A program made the position numbers and the translations under genes. Below the pieces are notes generated by a model. The model saw nothing but the letters and a program-made list of their open reading frames with translations, had not been told where the DNA came from and searched no databases. 64,000 nt of DNA, taken from positions 433,016-497,015 of the forward strand of contig NZ_VIRS01000001.1 of the NCBI RefSeq assembly GCF_006912135.1, read 5' to 3'. The stretch is from Cryptosporangium phraense (lineage in GTDB: Bacteria > Actinomycetota > Actinomycetes > Mycobacteriales > Cryptosporangiaceae). Positions 32,136-40,527 of this stretch are shown piece after piece (the stretch's first letter is position 1; each line of letters starts with the position of its first letter).

Positions 32136-32979
32136 CCTCGGCCGTCTGCAGGGCCGCGGCGACGAAGTCGTCGATCACCGGCGACGTGCGCGAGGCCGCG
32201 ACCGCGAGGCACACCTGATCGGACGCCAGGTCGGCGACCGGCACGTAGCTGATGTCGGGGCGCGAGTAGAACACGGTCTCCGAACGCCCCACGAACGAGA
32301 CGCCCCGACCGGCGGCGACGTGCTCGAGCTTCTCCTCCACTCCCCGCACCCGGAGCCCGGAGTCGGGGTGCGGGCGCCGGGTGGGCTGCGCGCTCGGCCC
32401 GGCCGGCCAGATCAGCGGCTCACCGGCCAGGTCGGCCTCGGCGATCTGCTCCTTGCCGGCCAGCCGATGGCCGACCGGTAGCACCGCCACCTGCGGCTCG
32501 GTGTAGAGCGGGATCACGCGCAGGCCGGTCTCGTCGATCGGCAACCGCACGTAGCCGACGTCGATGCGGCCGTCGAGCAGCATCGCGGCCTGGTCGTCCC
32601 ACTCGAGCCGCTGCACGTCGACCACGACGTCGGGATGCCGGACCTCGAACGCACGGGCCGCCGGGATCACCGGGATGCCGGTGCGGAAACCGACCATCAG
32701 CCGCCGGCCGCCGCGGGCGGCCACCGACACCCGGCGGCGGACCGCCTGGGCGGAGGCCAGCAGCGGACCGGCGTCGGCCAGCAACTGATGGCCGGCCTCG
32801 GTGAGCGTGACGCCGTGCCGGTCGCGGGTGAACAGCTCGGCGCCGAGTTCGTGCTCCAGCGCGCGGATCTGCCTGCTGAGCACCGGCTGGGCGATGTGCA
32901 GATCGTCGGCGGCGCGGCCGAAGTGCAGCCGCTCGGCCACCGCGGCGAAGTAGCGCAGCTTGCGCAGGTCCAGATCCAT
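32053..32979 (-). CDS. LysR family transcriptional regulator
   Basis: 308 residues. The winged helix is at 1-60 (LRKLRYFAAVAERLHFGRAADDLHIAQPVLSRQI region), followed by a co-inducer domain (LMVGFRTGIPVIPAARAFEVRHPDVVVDV region). It is divergent from an SDR/F420-reductase pair, and a T-N11-A operator sits 14 bases upstream of its start, so it very likely controls both directions. The last 28 residues are antisense to the Ddn-like gene. Confidence 0.88.
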   Translation of the reverse strand: MDLDLRKLRYFAAVAERLHFGRAADDLHIAQPVLSRQIRALEHELGAELFTRDRHGVTLTEAGHQLLADAGPLLASAQAVRRRVSVAARGGRRLMVGFRTGIPVIPAARAFEVRHPDVVVDVQRLEWDDQAAMLLDGRIDVGYVRLPIDETGLRVIPLYTEPQVAVLPVGHRLAGKEQIAEADLAGEPLIWPAGPSAQPTRRPHPDSGLRVRGVEEKLEHVAAGRGVSFVGRSETVFYSRPDISYVPVADLASDQVCLAVAASRTSPVIDDFVAAALQTAEVTAECGSFDPAETALSPGSPGRSSSGT

Positions 32980-32993
32980 GGTGCCTCCCGGAC

Positions 32994-33018
32994 CGGTGAT
33001 GCCCTCACGGTATCACCG
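32994..33018. promoter_or_regulatory. LysR-type T-N11-A operator
   Basis: CGGTGAT - 11 bases - ATCACCG, perfect 7-base arms with the exact T-N11-A spacing of LysR recognition sites. It lies 14 bases upstream of the LysR start and 76 bases upstream of the divergent SDR gene, the usual position for autorepression plus activation of the divergent gene. Confidence 0.75.
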
Positions 33019-33094
33019 CGTCCGAAAGAGGTCTTGGACGGTCGATCGGGCCGGTGGCACGGTCGATTGCGTAGCCAATTCAACGGAGCACATC

Positions 33095-33829
33095 GTGGGA
33101 AAGCTCGACGGCAAGGTCGCGGTAATCACCGGCGGGTCCAGCGGCCTGGCCCTGGCCGGCGCCAAACTATTCGTCGAAGAAGGTGCGTACGTCTTCATTC
33201 TGGGCCGACGACAGGACGCCTTGGACGAGGCCGTTTCGCAGATCGGCCGGAACGTCACCGCGGTCCAGGGTGACGCGGCCGAATTGGACGACCTGGACCG
33301 GTTGTTCGACACGGTCGAGCGGGAAAAAGGCTCGATCGACGTGCTGTGGGCCAGCGCCGGAATGGGTGAACCCGCGGTTCTCGGCGAGATCACCGAGGAA
33401 CAGTTCGACCGCGCGTTCCGGCTCAACGCGCGCGGCACGCTGTTCACCGTGCAGAAGGCGTTGCCGCTGATCAACGACCACGGCTCGATCCTGATGACCG
33501 GGTCCAACGCCTCGCTCGGCGCCTTCCCGGGCTGGAGCCTCTACGCCGGGAGCAAGGCGGTTCAGCAGGCCTGGGCCCGCGTCTGGCTCAACGAACTGCG
33601 CGACCGCAAGATCCGGGTCAACGTCCTGACCCCGGGCCAGGTCGCGACGGCCAAACAGGAAGAACTGTTCGACGAGGCCACCAAGGCCGCCTTCGAATCG
33701 CTCATTCCGCGGGGAGCAATGGGACGCCCCGACGAAATAGCCACCATCGCGCTGTTCCTCGCGTCCGACGACTCCAGTTACGTCAACGGGCTGGAACTGG
33801 TCGCCGACGGCGGAACCACCGCTATCTGA
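33095..33829 (+). CDS. SDR family oxidoreductase
   Basis: 244 residues with TGGSSGLA at 12-19, ASAG at 86-89 (in place of NNAG), catalytic Tyr150 and Lys154 (YAGSKAV) and a Ser at 137-140. GRR after strand 2 favours NADPH. Similar proteins are annotated as glucose or quinone-type dehydrogenases, but the substrate is unknown. The GTG has GGAG upstream. It is followed after 13 bases by an F420-reductase-like gene and is probably activated by the divergent LysR protein. Confidence 0.83.
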   Translation: MGKLDGKVAVITGGSSGLALAGAKLFVEEGAYVFILGRRQDALDEAVSQIGRNVTAVQGDAAELDDLDRLFDTVEREKGSIDVLWASAGMGEPAVLGEITEEQFDRAFRLNARGTLFTVQKALPLINDHGSILMTGSNASLGAFPGWSLYAGSKAVQQAWARVWLNELRDRKIRVNVLTPGQVATAKQEELFDEATKAAFESLIPRGAMGRPDEIATIALFLASDDSSYVNGLELVADGGTTAI

Positions 33830-33842
33830 ATAGGAAATTCTC

Positions 33843-34466
33843 ATGAGCAGCATCACTCTTGTCGGTACCGGAAACATGGCCCGGGCCATCGGCACGCTCG
33901 CGGTGGCGGGCGGGAACACGGTCGAGGTCATGGGCCGTGATCAGGCCAAGGCTTCGGAGTTGGCCGAGACCCTGGGCGGCGGGACGACGACGGGCCAGTG
34001 GCTCGCGGTGCCGGCCGGGGACATCGTCATCACGGCCCTGCTGGCCGACGGCGTGGTGCCGGTCGTCGCCGAGTTCGGGGACGCGCTGGCCGGCAAGGTC
34101 GTCGTCGACATCAGCAACCCGTTCAACGCCACGTTCGACGGGCTGTCGCACGGAGAGGAGACGTCGATCGCGCGGGAGGCGTCCAAGGTGGCTCCGGCCG
34201 GGGCGAGCGTGGTGAAGGCGTTCAACACGATCTTCCGGAACGTGCTGGAGAACGGCCGGCCGGAGGTGTTCGTCGCCGGCGACGATGCGTCGGCCAAGGC
34301 GGCGGTGGGGGCGTTCGTCGAGAGCCTGGGGTTGCGTCCGCGGGACGTGGGCGGCCTGGCGATGGCGCACTGGCTCGAAGGGATGGGGCTGGTGACGGTG
34401 AGTCTGGCGAACAACGGGGTCGGCCACTGGGATTTCGCACTCGGCGTCGACGAGTTCGCTCGCTGA
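33843..34466 (+). CDS. NADPH-dependent F420 reductase-like (NADP_oxidoreductase, F420-dependent) protein
   Basis: 207 residues with an N-terminal Rossmann motif (LVGTGNMARAIG, residues 6-17), VVDISNPFN near 87-95 and VVKAFNTIF near 122-130, the blocks of the pfam03807 F420-dependent NADP oxidoreductase group. Many such bacterial proteins have not been shown to use F420. It is the second gene of the LysR-controlled pair and is followed by a strong hairpin. Confidence 0.8.
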   Translation: MSSITLVGTGNMARAIGTLAVAGGNTVEVMGRDQAKASELAETLGGGTTTGQWLAVPAGDIVITALLADGVVPVVAEFGDALAGKVVVDISNPFNATFDGLSHGEETSIAREASKVAPAGASVVKAFNTIFRNVLENGRPEVFVAGDDASAKAAVGAFVESLGLRPRDVGGLAMAHWLEGMGLVTVSLANNGVGHWDFALGVDEFAR

Positions 34467-34470
34467 CGTC

Positions 34471-34504
34471 GAGGGCCGGGAAGCGTTGTCGCTTCCCGGC
34501 CCTC
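34471..34504 (+). terminator. Strong hairpin terminator after the SDR / F420-reductase operon
   Basis: A perfect 15-base GC-rich stem (GAGGGCCGGGAAGCG / CGCTTCCCGGCCCTC) with a TTGT loop, starting 4 bases after the stop codon. No long U-tract follows, which is usual for actinobacterial terminators. Confidence 0.8.
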
Positions 34505-34520
34505 GGCTTCGGCTGGTGAG

Positions 34521-35245
34521 TCAGTTCCCGCGGTTCGGCGGGGCGCTCGATCGCGCCGCTGACGCGAGGGATGTTCCGCTCGCGACACTCCGGATCGTCT
34601 GTACGGCGCAGCGGGCTCCACCGCAACGTGGCCTGGCTCGCGACGGCGCCTGTCGCCGGCCGTGGATCCTGCTGCCCAGCCCGCCGCGTTTCGCCGTCCC
34701 GGCCGGGGGCTCGGCGATGTTGCTCGGGCCGTCTTCGTCCGGGTGCCAGAGCAGGATCGTCGGGGTCAAGGAACGGGTGGCGCCTCGGCTCATGACGTCG
34801 GGGTGGACGGCTAGTTGTTCGGTGTGGTGGGTCGAGAGGTCGGCGAGCATCAGCGCTGAGCTGGTGTTGTAGCGGACGAAGCGATCGGCGGCTGTCGCCG
34901 AGCGGTCGTCGGCGATCGCGCCCGGTAGGGGCCATGCGCCGGTGCCGTCTCGGTGCTCGAGGTCCGGGGTGGCCGGCAGAATGCGGACGCCGGTGGTGTC
35001 CGGGGGGCGGCCCTGGGTGATCCGGACGTCTCCGGTCGGGCCCAGCCTCGGGCTGGACGGCCAGGCTACCCAGCGGTCGTTTGCGGCGACGTTCAGCGAG
35101 ACTTTGCCGGCCGGCTGGGCGGATCCGTCGATCAGGCGGAGGTCACCGGTGGCCGGGGTCCATACCCGGATTCCGGTGGAGGTGCGCTCCGTTGGGAGCT
35201 CCGCTAGACGGCCGAGCGACCGTATAGCGCCCGCCCCACTCCACC
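34521..35245 (-). pseudogene. Relic of a beta-propeller-like gene without a start codon
   Basis: One minus-strand frame is open for about 240 codons and reads like protein: segments such as TGIRVWTPATGDLRLID, VAANDRWVAW, RFVRYNTSSALMLADL and LTPTILLWHPDEDGP resemble TolB/WD-type propeller blades. The first ATG is deep inside (34850), no ribosome binding site precedes the frame, and the last 50 or so codons turn Arg/Ala-rich as after a frameshift. I read it as a decayed gene fragment. No intact gene on either strand occupies 34505-35271. Confidence 0.4.
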
Positions 35246-35271
35246 CGAGCCCTCACCGCACCCACCCACGC

Positions 35272-35979
35272 CTACTCTTCGACCAAGCGCGCCTTCACCG
35301 CGGCCACCGCTCGGTGCACCGCTTCCCGCGACTCGTCCGTGTCATCGAGCACATCAAAGCTATGGCGCCCGTTCGGCACCTCCACGACCTCGACGTCTGC
35401 AGCCGCCGCCACGAACGACGCCACCCCCTCGGCCACCACCGGCTGCTCCAGCCCGGCCCTCGTCAGCACGATCGGCAACGCCCCGGCCGAGCGCACCGCC
35501 GACACCGGCCGGAATCGCTCGTCCACCGGCCACCCGGGCGGCACGGCCACCACCGGATACGACAGCGCGACACACCGCAGCCACTCCGCCGACGAAGAGA
35601 GCCAGTCCGCCGACAGCAACCCGCCCCCCGAGAAGAACCACAGCGCTATTCGCGACGGGTCCACGCGCGGGTCGGCGCGCACCGCGTCCACCGCCGCGGC
35701 CACGTCGGCGGCCGCAACCGGGTACCGCGTCGGATCGGTCAGCCCGTGCTCCACCACGACCGCGACCAGACCCTGCGACGACACCAACGACCCGTACCCC
35801 TGGAACAGCGGCCAGTCGCGCGGCCGTGGGGTCACCCCTGACGGCAACGGCCCGCCGTGCACGAACACCACCGCGGGCCGCGGCCCGTCGACGTCCGGAT
35901 AGTAGAAATCGAGAGCGCCCCGGCGTGAAGCGACCACCGGCACGATCTTCACCACGAACGGCTTCAAGTGATCAGGCAC
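35272..35979 (-). CDS. Alpha/beta hydrolase (dienelactone-hydrolase / acyl-peptidase-like)
   Basis: About 235 residues with the oxyanion region VVFVHGGPLP near 33-42, the nucleophile elbow WFFSGGGLLS near 115-124 (Ser in FSGGG) and a C-terminal His in PNGRHSFDVLDD. This is a serine hydrolase with unknown substrate. GTG at 35979 gives a natural N-terminus (VPDHLKPFVVKIVPVVA); an ATG at 36036 would add an unrelated leader. No operon partner. Confidence 0.72.
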   Translation of the reverse strand: MPDHLKPFVVKIVPVVASRRGALDFYYPDVDGPRPAVVFVHGGPLPSGVTPRPRDWPLFQGYGSLVSSQGLVAVVVEHGLTDPTRYPVAAADVAAAVDAVRADPRVDPSRIALWFFSGGGLLSADWLSSSAEWLRCVALSYPVVAVPPGWPVDERFRPVSAVRSAGALPIVLTRAGLEQPVVAEGVASFVAAAADVEVVEVPNGRHSFDVLDDTDESREAVHRAVAAVKARLVEE

Positions 35980-36042
35980 GGCGCCGACGGTACGCAGCCG
36001 CCCGTTCCGGCAACACGCATTTTTGCCAACACCCAATTTTGC

Positions 36043-37032
36043 TCAGTACCGCCGGAACACGTACACCGCCGAATCCAGCTCGGGCGGCAGCACCAGCCCA
36101 CTGAGCCGCGAATCCAGCTCGAACGAAAACCCCCGCTGCTTCCGGTACGCCGCCCAGTCCCCGGAGGCGTGCTCGTGCTTACTCCCGATCACGACGTACA
36201 ACTGCACGCTCGGCGTAGCGAACACCGCCCGCTCGAACGAATTCCCGGCCGGCGGCCACGAGCACACCACCACCGGCGGCTGATACCGCCGCAACGCCCG
36301 CACCGCATCCAGCCGCTCCACCGAATCCCCGAAAGCGACCTGCGACCAGCTGTGGTCGTCCGTCGCCCGCACGGCCACCCCCGCCAACCCCAACAACCGC
36401 GACAACGTCCCGTCCCCGGCCGCGATCTCCAAACAGTCGCGCCCGTCGATCAGCGTCGCCAGCGCCTCGATCAGCTCCCGGGAGTAGAAGCAGTAGATGC
36501 CCTTCTTCTGCACCAGCGGCATCAGCAGCCGCTTCTGCCACACGAACGGCCACACCAGACGAAAGAGCCGCAGCGACACCGCCTTCCGGGTCAGCCCGGA
36601 CGAGAACAGCAGCTTCTGCGCGACCCACCCGTTGAGCAGGTTGAACCGCACCCGCCCGGACTCGATCCCGGTCGCCGCCGACATCGCCAGCTGCCGCACG
36701 AGCGCCGTCGTCATCTGCCGCCGCACCTGCGCCCGCAACTCCTGCTCCCCGTCGAACGCCCCGCCCCGGCCAGACCGCCCACCCCGGCCAGACCCCTTAC
36801 CGCGACCGGACCGCCCACCGCGCCCAGGCCGCGCCCCGCGGCCAGGCCCCGCGCTAGACGAGCCACTCCCCGCAGAGGACAACGCGTACGACGCCAGCTC
36901 CCCCCGCGCCGCGGCCGCCCCCACGTCCCGGGCCACGACCTCCCAGTCCGACGGGTACTCCGCGCGCAGTTCGTCCAGCGACGGCTCCCCCGCGAGCCAC
37001 GTCCGCACGTCGGCTGTGTTCCGATACACCAC
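36043..37032 (-). CDS. Methyltransferase-like protein with an RGG-rich linker
   Basis: 329 residues. The C-terminal half contains a class I SAM-binding-like loop (DCLEIAAGDGTLSRLLG near 199-215) and later VVVCSWPPAGNSFE. Between the first 50 residues and this domain lies a low-complexity segment (about 61-91) of repeated GRG/SGRGG units, encoded by an imperfect GC-rich DNA repeat around 36760-36850. Such Arg/Gly linkers are typical of nucleic-acid-binding proteins, so an RNA- or DNA-related substrate is a guess. It is monocistronic and divergent from the methyltransferase at 37111. Confidence 0.6.
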   Translation of the reverse strand: MVYRNTADVRTWLAGEPSLDELRAEYPSDWEVVARDVGAAAARGELASYALSSAGSGSSSAGPGRGARPGRGGRSGRGKGSGRGGRSGRGGAFDGEQELRAQVRRQMTTALVRQLAMSAATGIESGRVRFNLLNGWVAQKLLFSSGLTRKAVSLRLFRLVWPFVWQKRLLMPLVQKKGIYCFYSRELIEALATLIDGRDCLEIAAGDGTLSRLLGLAGVAVRATDDHSWSQVAFGDSVERLDAVRALRRYQPPVVVCSWPPAGNSFERAVFATPSVQLYVVIGSKHEHASGDWAAYRKQRGFSFELDSRLSGLVLPPELDSAVYVFRRY

Positions 37033-37110
37033 CTAGGCCCCATCGGCACCAGATGAACAGAGTTGAGACTGTCCGGCCCCCGATTGCCGCCGGAAGCAAA
37101 CCGCGTCATC

Positions 37111-37737
37111 GTGGTAGTCGTGCCAGCGTTCGCTCGTGATCCCGGGACGGCGGCGTACTACGACCAGCGCGCCGAAGAATACGACGAATGGTACGAGAGC
37201 CTCGGCCGGTTCGCGGCCCGCTCCCGCCCGGGCTGGTCCGGTGAGGTCGACGACCTGTGCCGCTTCGTCCACGCGCTCCCGCCCATGCGGACGCTCGACG
37301 TCGGCTGCGGCAGCGGCTTCCTGACCCGGCACCTGCAGGGCTACGTCGTCGCGCTCGACCAGAGCCCGTCGATGGTGGCCCTGGCCCAGCGACGGATGCC
37401 GCACGGCGTCGCGATGCGCGGTGACGCCCTCGACCTGCCGTTCGCCGACGACAGCTTCGACCGGGTCTTCACCGGGCACTTCTACGGCCACCTGCCGCCC
37501 GGCGAGCGCACCACGTTCCTGGCCGAGGCCCGCCGGGTCGCGCGGGAGCTCGTCGTCGTCGACACCGCACTCCAAGACGGTCACCCCGGCGAGCAGCAGC
37601 AGGAGCGCATCCTCAACGACGGCTCCCGCCACCACGTCTTCAAGCGGTTTCTCACCGCGGAGCAGCTCGCGAGCGAGATCGGCGGTCAGCCGGTGCTGAC
37701 CGGCGACTGGTTCGTCGCCGCCACGGCCTCCCGCTGA
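37111..37737 (+). CDS. Class I SAM-dependent methyltransferase
   Basis: About 208 residues. [14 protein letters not shown] near the start is the usual lead-in, motif I is [15 protein letters not shown], and motif II-III is [16 protein letters not shown]. The substrate is unknown. GTG at 37111 or 37120 are likely starts; no strong ribosome binding site distinguishes them. The final 52 bases overlap the convergent hsaF gene. Confidence 0.78.
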   Translation: MVVVPAFARDPGTAAYYDQRAEEYDEWYESLGRFAARSRPGWSGEVDDLCRFVHALPPMRTLDVGCGSGFLTRHLQGYVVALDQSPSMVALAQRRMPHGVAMRGDALDLPFADDSFDRVFTGHFYGHLPPGERTTFLAEARRVARELVVVDTALQDGHPGEQQQERILNDGSRHHVFKRFLTAEQLASEIGGQPVLTGDWFVAATASR

Positions 37738-38723
37738 ATCTCCAGCGCGATGTCGATCAGCTGGTCCTCCTGGCCGCCGACCAGCTTCCGGGCCCCGGCC
37801 CGCACCAGGATCTCGGCGCCCGAGACGTCGTACCGCTCGGCCTGCCGGAACGCGTGCTTCAGGAAGCTCGAGTACACGCCGGCGTAGCCCATGATCAGCG
37901 CCATCCGGTCGAGCTTGCACTCCTCCGGCATCGTCGGCAGCACGACGTCCTCAGCGGCGTCGACGATGGCAAAGAAGTCGACCCCGGTCTCGATGCCGAG
38001 CTTGTCGCACACCCCGACGAACGCCTCCACCGGCGTGTTGCCCGCGCCGGCCCCGAACCGCCGGGTCGACCCGTCGATCTGGGCCGCCCCGGCCCGCACC
38101 GCCAGCACCGAGTTCGCGACGCCCAGCCCGAGGTTCTCGTGCCCGTGGAAGCCCACCGACGCATCCGAACCGAGCTCGGAGACCAGCGCCGAGACCCGGT
38201 CGCCGACCTGGTCCAGCACCAGCGCACCGGCCGAGTCCACCACGTACACGCACTGGCATCCGGCGTCGGCCATGATCCGCGCCTGCGCGGCCAGCGCTGA
38301 TGGCGGCTGCGAGTGCGCCATCATCAGGAACCCGACGGTCTCCAACCCCAGCTCCCGGGCCAGCCCGAAGTGCTGGATCGACACGTCGGCCTCGGTGCAG
38401 TGCGTGGCCACCCGGCAGATCGACGCACCGTTGTCGGCTGCCGCCCGGATGTCGTCCTTCACTCCGACGCCGGGCAGCATGAGGAACGCGATCTTCGCCC
38501 GCTGGGCGACGGAGACCGCTACGGAAATCAGCTCCTGCTCCGGCGTGCGGCTGAACCCGTAGGTGAACGAGGACCCGCCCAGCCCGTCGCCGTGCGTCAC
38601 CTCGATCACCGGCACCCCGGCCGCGTCCAGCGCGCCCACGACGGCCGCGACCTCGGACGACGTGAACTGGTGCCGCTTCGCGTGCGACCCGTCGCGCAGC
38701 GACGTGTCGGTGATCCGGATCAT
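37686..38723 (-). CDS. hsaF: 4-hydroxy-2-oxovalerate / 4-hydroxy-2-oxohexanoate aldolase HsaF
   Basis: 345 residues, a DmpG/BphI-type aldolase: [14 protein letters not shown] at 7-20 with the metal-binding Asp and catalytic His, [10 protein letters not shown], and the metal-ligand block [12 protein letters not shown]. It splits 4-hydroxy-2-oxohexanoate into pyruvate and propanal, which is channelled to HsaG. Its start overlaps the hsaG stop as ATGA; order hsaE-hsaG-hsaF divergent from kstD, as in mycobacteria. Confidence 0.93.
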   Translation of the reverse strand: MIRITDTSLRDGSHAKRHQFTSSEVAAVVGALDAAGVPVIEVTHGDGLGGSSFTYGFSRTPEQELISVAVSVAQRAKIAFLMLPGVGVKDDIRAAADNGASICRVATHCTEADVSIQHFGLARELGLETVGFLMMAHSQPPSALAAQARIMADAGCQCVYVVDSAGALVLDQVGDRVSALVSELGSDASVGFHGHENLGLGVANSVLAVRAGAAQIDGSTRRFGAGAGNTPVEAFVGVCDKLGIETGVDFFAIVDAAEDVVLPTMPEECKLDRMALIMGYAGVYSSFLKHAFRQAERYDVSGAEILVRAGARKLVGGQEDQLIDIALEIQREAVAATNQSPVSTG

Positions 38724-39598
38724 GCCGGCACCCCCTTGGACGCGAGTTCCGCGCCGACCCGGACGGCCGCCGCGGTCATGATGTCGAGGTTCCCGGCGTA
38801 CGGCGGCAGGTAGTCGCCCGCGCCCTCCACCTCGATGAACACGCTCACCCGGGTGCGCCCGTCGACCTCGTCGAACTGCACCTCGTTCAGCAGCCGGTAC
38901 CCGGGCACGTAGGTGGCCACGTCCGCCACCATCGCCGCCACCGAAGCAGCCACCGCGGAGAAGTCGGACCCCGAAGGGATCGCGCAGAAGATCGTGTCGC
39001 GCATGATCATCGGCGGCTCGGCCGGGTTCAGCACGATGATCGCCTTGCCCCGCTCGGCTCCGCCGATCGTCTCCAGCCCGCGGCTGGTCACCCGGGTGAA
39101 CTCGTCGATGTTCGCCCGCGTCCCCGGACCGGCCGAGCGCGACGCGACCGTCGCGACGATCTCCGCGTACTGCACGGTCGCGGCCCGGGAGACCGCGGCC
39201 ACGATCGGGATCGTCGCCTGCCCCCCGCAGGTGATCAGGTTGACGTTCGTCGCCCCGAGTTCGTCCCCCAGGTTCACCGGGGGGATGACCTGCGGTCCGA
39301 CGGCCGCCGGGGTCAGGTCGACCGCGACGATGCCGGCCTCCGCGTACCGCGGTGCGTTCGCCCGGTGGACGTAGGCCGACGTCGCTTCGAAGACCAGATC
39401 CGGACGCTCGTCCTGAGCCAGTAGCCAGTCGACGCCACCGGCGCTGACCTCGAGCCCGGCGTCGGCCGCCCGCTTGAGGCCTTCGCTGTCGGGGTCGATG
39501 CCGATCATCCAGCGCGGCTCGATGGTGCCCGAGCGCAGCAGCTTGTACATGAGGTCGGTGCCGATGTTGCCGGATCCGACGATGGCCGCCGTGGTCAC
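38720..39598 (-). CDS. hsaG: Acylating propionaldehyde/acetaldehyde dehydrogenase HsaG
   Basis: 292 residues with the Rossmann start [13 protein letters not shown] and catalytic Cys124 in [13 protein letters not shown], typical of DmpF/BphJ. It converts the aldehyde from HsaF to propionyl-CoA using NAD and CoA, in a complex with HsaF. The GTG start overlaps the hsaE stop (GTGA), giving coupled translation with both neighbours. Confidence 0.93.
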   Translation of the reverse strand: MTTAAIVGSGNIGTDLMYKLLRSGTIEPRWMIGIDPDSEGLKRAADAGLEVSAGGVDWLLAQDERPDLVFEATSAYVHRANAPRYAEAGIVAVDLTPAAVGPQVIPPVNLGDELGATNVNLITCGGQATIPIVAAVSRAATVQYAEIVATVASRSAGPGTRANIDEFTRVTSRGLETIGGAERGKAIIVLNPAEPPMIMRDTIFCAIPSGSDFSAVAASVAAMVADVATYVPGYRLLNEVQFDEVDGRTRVSVFIEVEGAGDYLPPYAGNLDIMTAAAVRVGAELASKGVPA

Positions 39599-40419
39599 GA
39601 TTCACCTCGCTGAGCAGGGATTTTCGCCAGCTGTGGGACGTCCGCAGGAGCAAACGTGAGCGTGACCGCGCCGAGGGGTCCGAACTCGGCGCGGAACCGG
39701 TCGCCGGGGCGAGCGTCGACGGCTCGGGTGCAGGAACCGGGCAGCACCACGTGACCGGCCCGCAGCCGGACGCCGAACCTCGCCACCGTGCGGGCGAGCC
39801 AGGCGACCGCGACCAGCGGATTGCCGAGCACGGCGGCGGAGGTGCCGGAACCGGCCGCCTCGTCGTTGCGGTAGAGCGCGACCGGGAGCGCGGTCAGGTC
39901 GACGCGCCGGGGGTCGAGCCGGGCCGCGCCGAGGACGAACCCGGCCGAGGACGCGTTGTCGGCGATCGTGTCGGGCAGGGCGATCTTCCAGTCGACGATG
40001 CGGCTGTCGATCAGCTCGAGCGCGGGCGCGATCGCCTCGGTGGCGGCCAGCGCCTGCTCCTCGGTGCAGTCTTCCGGCAGGTCGTCGCCGAGGATGAACC
40101 CGACCTCGGGCTCGACCCGGGGCAGCAGGTAGCGCCCGGTATCGACCGGGGTGTTCTCGGTGCACCGCATGTCGGCGAGCAGGTGGCCGTAGTCGGGCTC
40201 GTCGACGCCCATCATCTGCTGCATGGCCTTGGACGACAGGCCGACCTTGTGCCCGACGACCGGCGCGGTCCGGCGCTCGATGTTGAGCAGCTGGATCCGG
40301 TAGGCGTCGCCGACGTCGATGCCGGGATACGTCGTGATCAGCGGCGGGATCGCCACCCGGTCGCGCTCGGCGTCGCGCAGCGCGTCGGCGGCCGCCGCGA
40401 GGTCGGTGGAATCGAGCAC
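39595..40419 (-). CDS. hsaE: 2-hydroxyhexa-2,4-dienoate hydratase HsaE
   Basis: 274 residues of the MhpD/DmpE hydratase family: [23 protein letters not shown] near 56-78, and the acidic metal-binding block [13 protein letters not shown] near 101-113. It hydrates the dienoate released by HsaD. The GTG start has GGGGAG six bases upstream and a KstR box 20 bases away. First gene of hsaEGF. Confidence 0.92.
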   Translation of the reverse strand: MLDSTDLAAAADALRDAERDRVAIPPLITTYPGIDVGDAYRIQLLNIERRTAPVVGHKVGLSSKAMQQMMGVDEPDYGHLLADMRCTENTPVDTGRYLLPRVEPEVGFILGDDLPEDCTEEQALAATEAIAPALELIDSRIVDWKIALPDTIADNASSAGFVLGAARLDPRRVDLTALPVALYRNDEAAGSGTSAAVLGNPLVAVAWLARTVARFGVRLRAGHVVLPGSCTRAVDARPGDRFRAEFGPLGAVTLTFAPADVPQLAKIPAQRGES

Positions 40420-40439
40420 CGGCGCTCCCCTCTGTGACC

Positions 40440-40453
40440 TAGAACGCGTTCTT
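40440..40453. promoter_or_regulatory. KstR operator upstream of hsaE
   Basis: TAGAACGCGTTCTT contains a perfect 12-base palindrome AGAACGCGTTCT and departs from TNNAACNNGTTNNA only at the last base. It lies 20 bases from the hsaE start. Confidence 0.82.
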
Positions 40454-40495
40454 TTTCGGACCGACGCCCACCATAGCGGTGCGCCCGGGTCAAAC

Positions 40496-40509
40496 TATAA
40501 CGTGTTCCA
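40496..40509. promoter_or_regulatory. KstR operator upstream of kstD
   Basis: TATAACGTGTTCCA matches TNNAACNNGTTNNA and lies 18 bases from the kstD start, next to its ribosome binding site. With the box at 40440, each gene of this divergent pair has its own site. Confidence 0.85.
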
Positions 40510-40527
40510 GAAACGGGAGGAGCGCCG

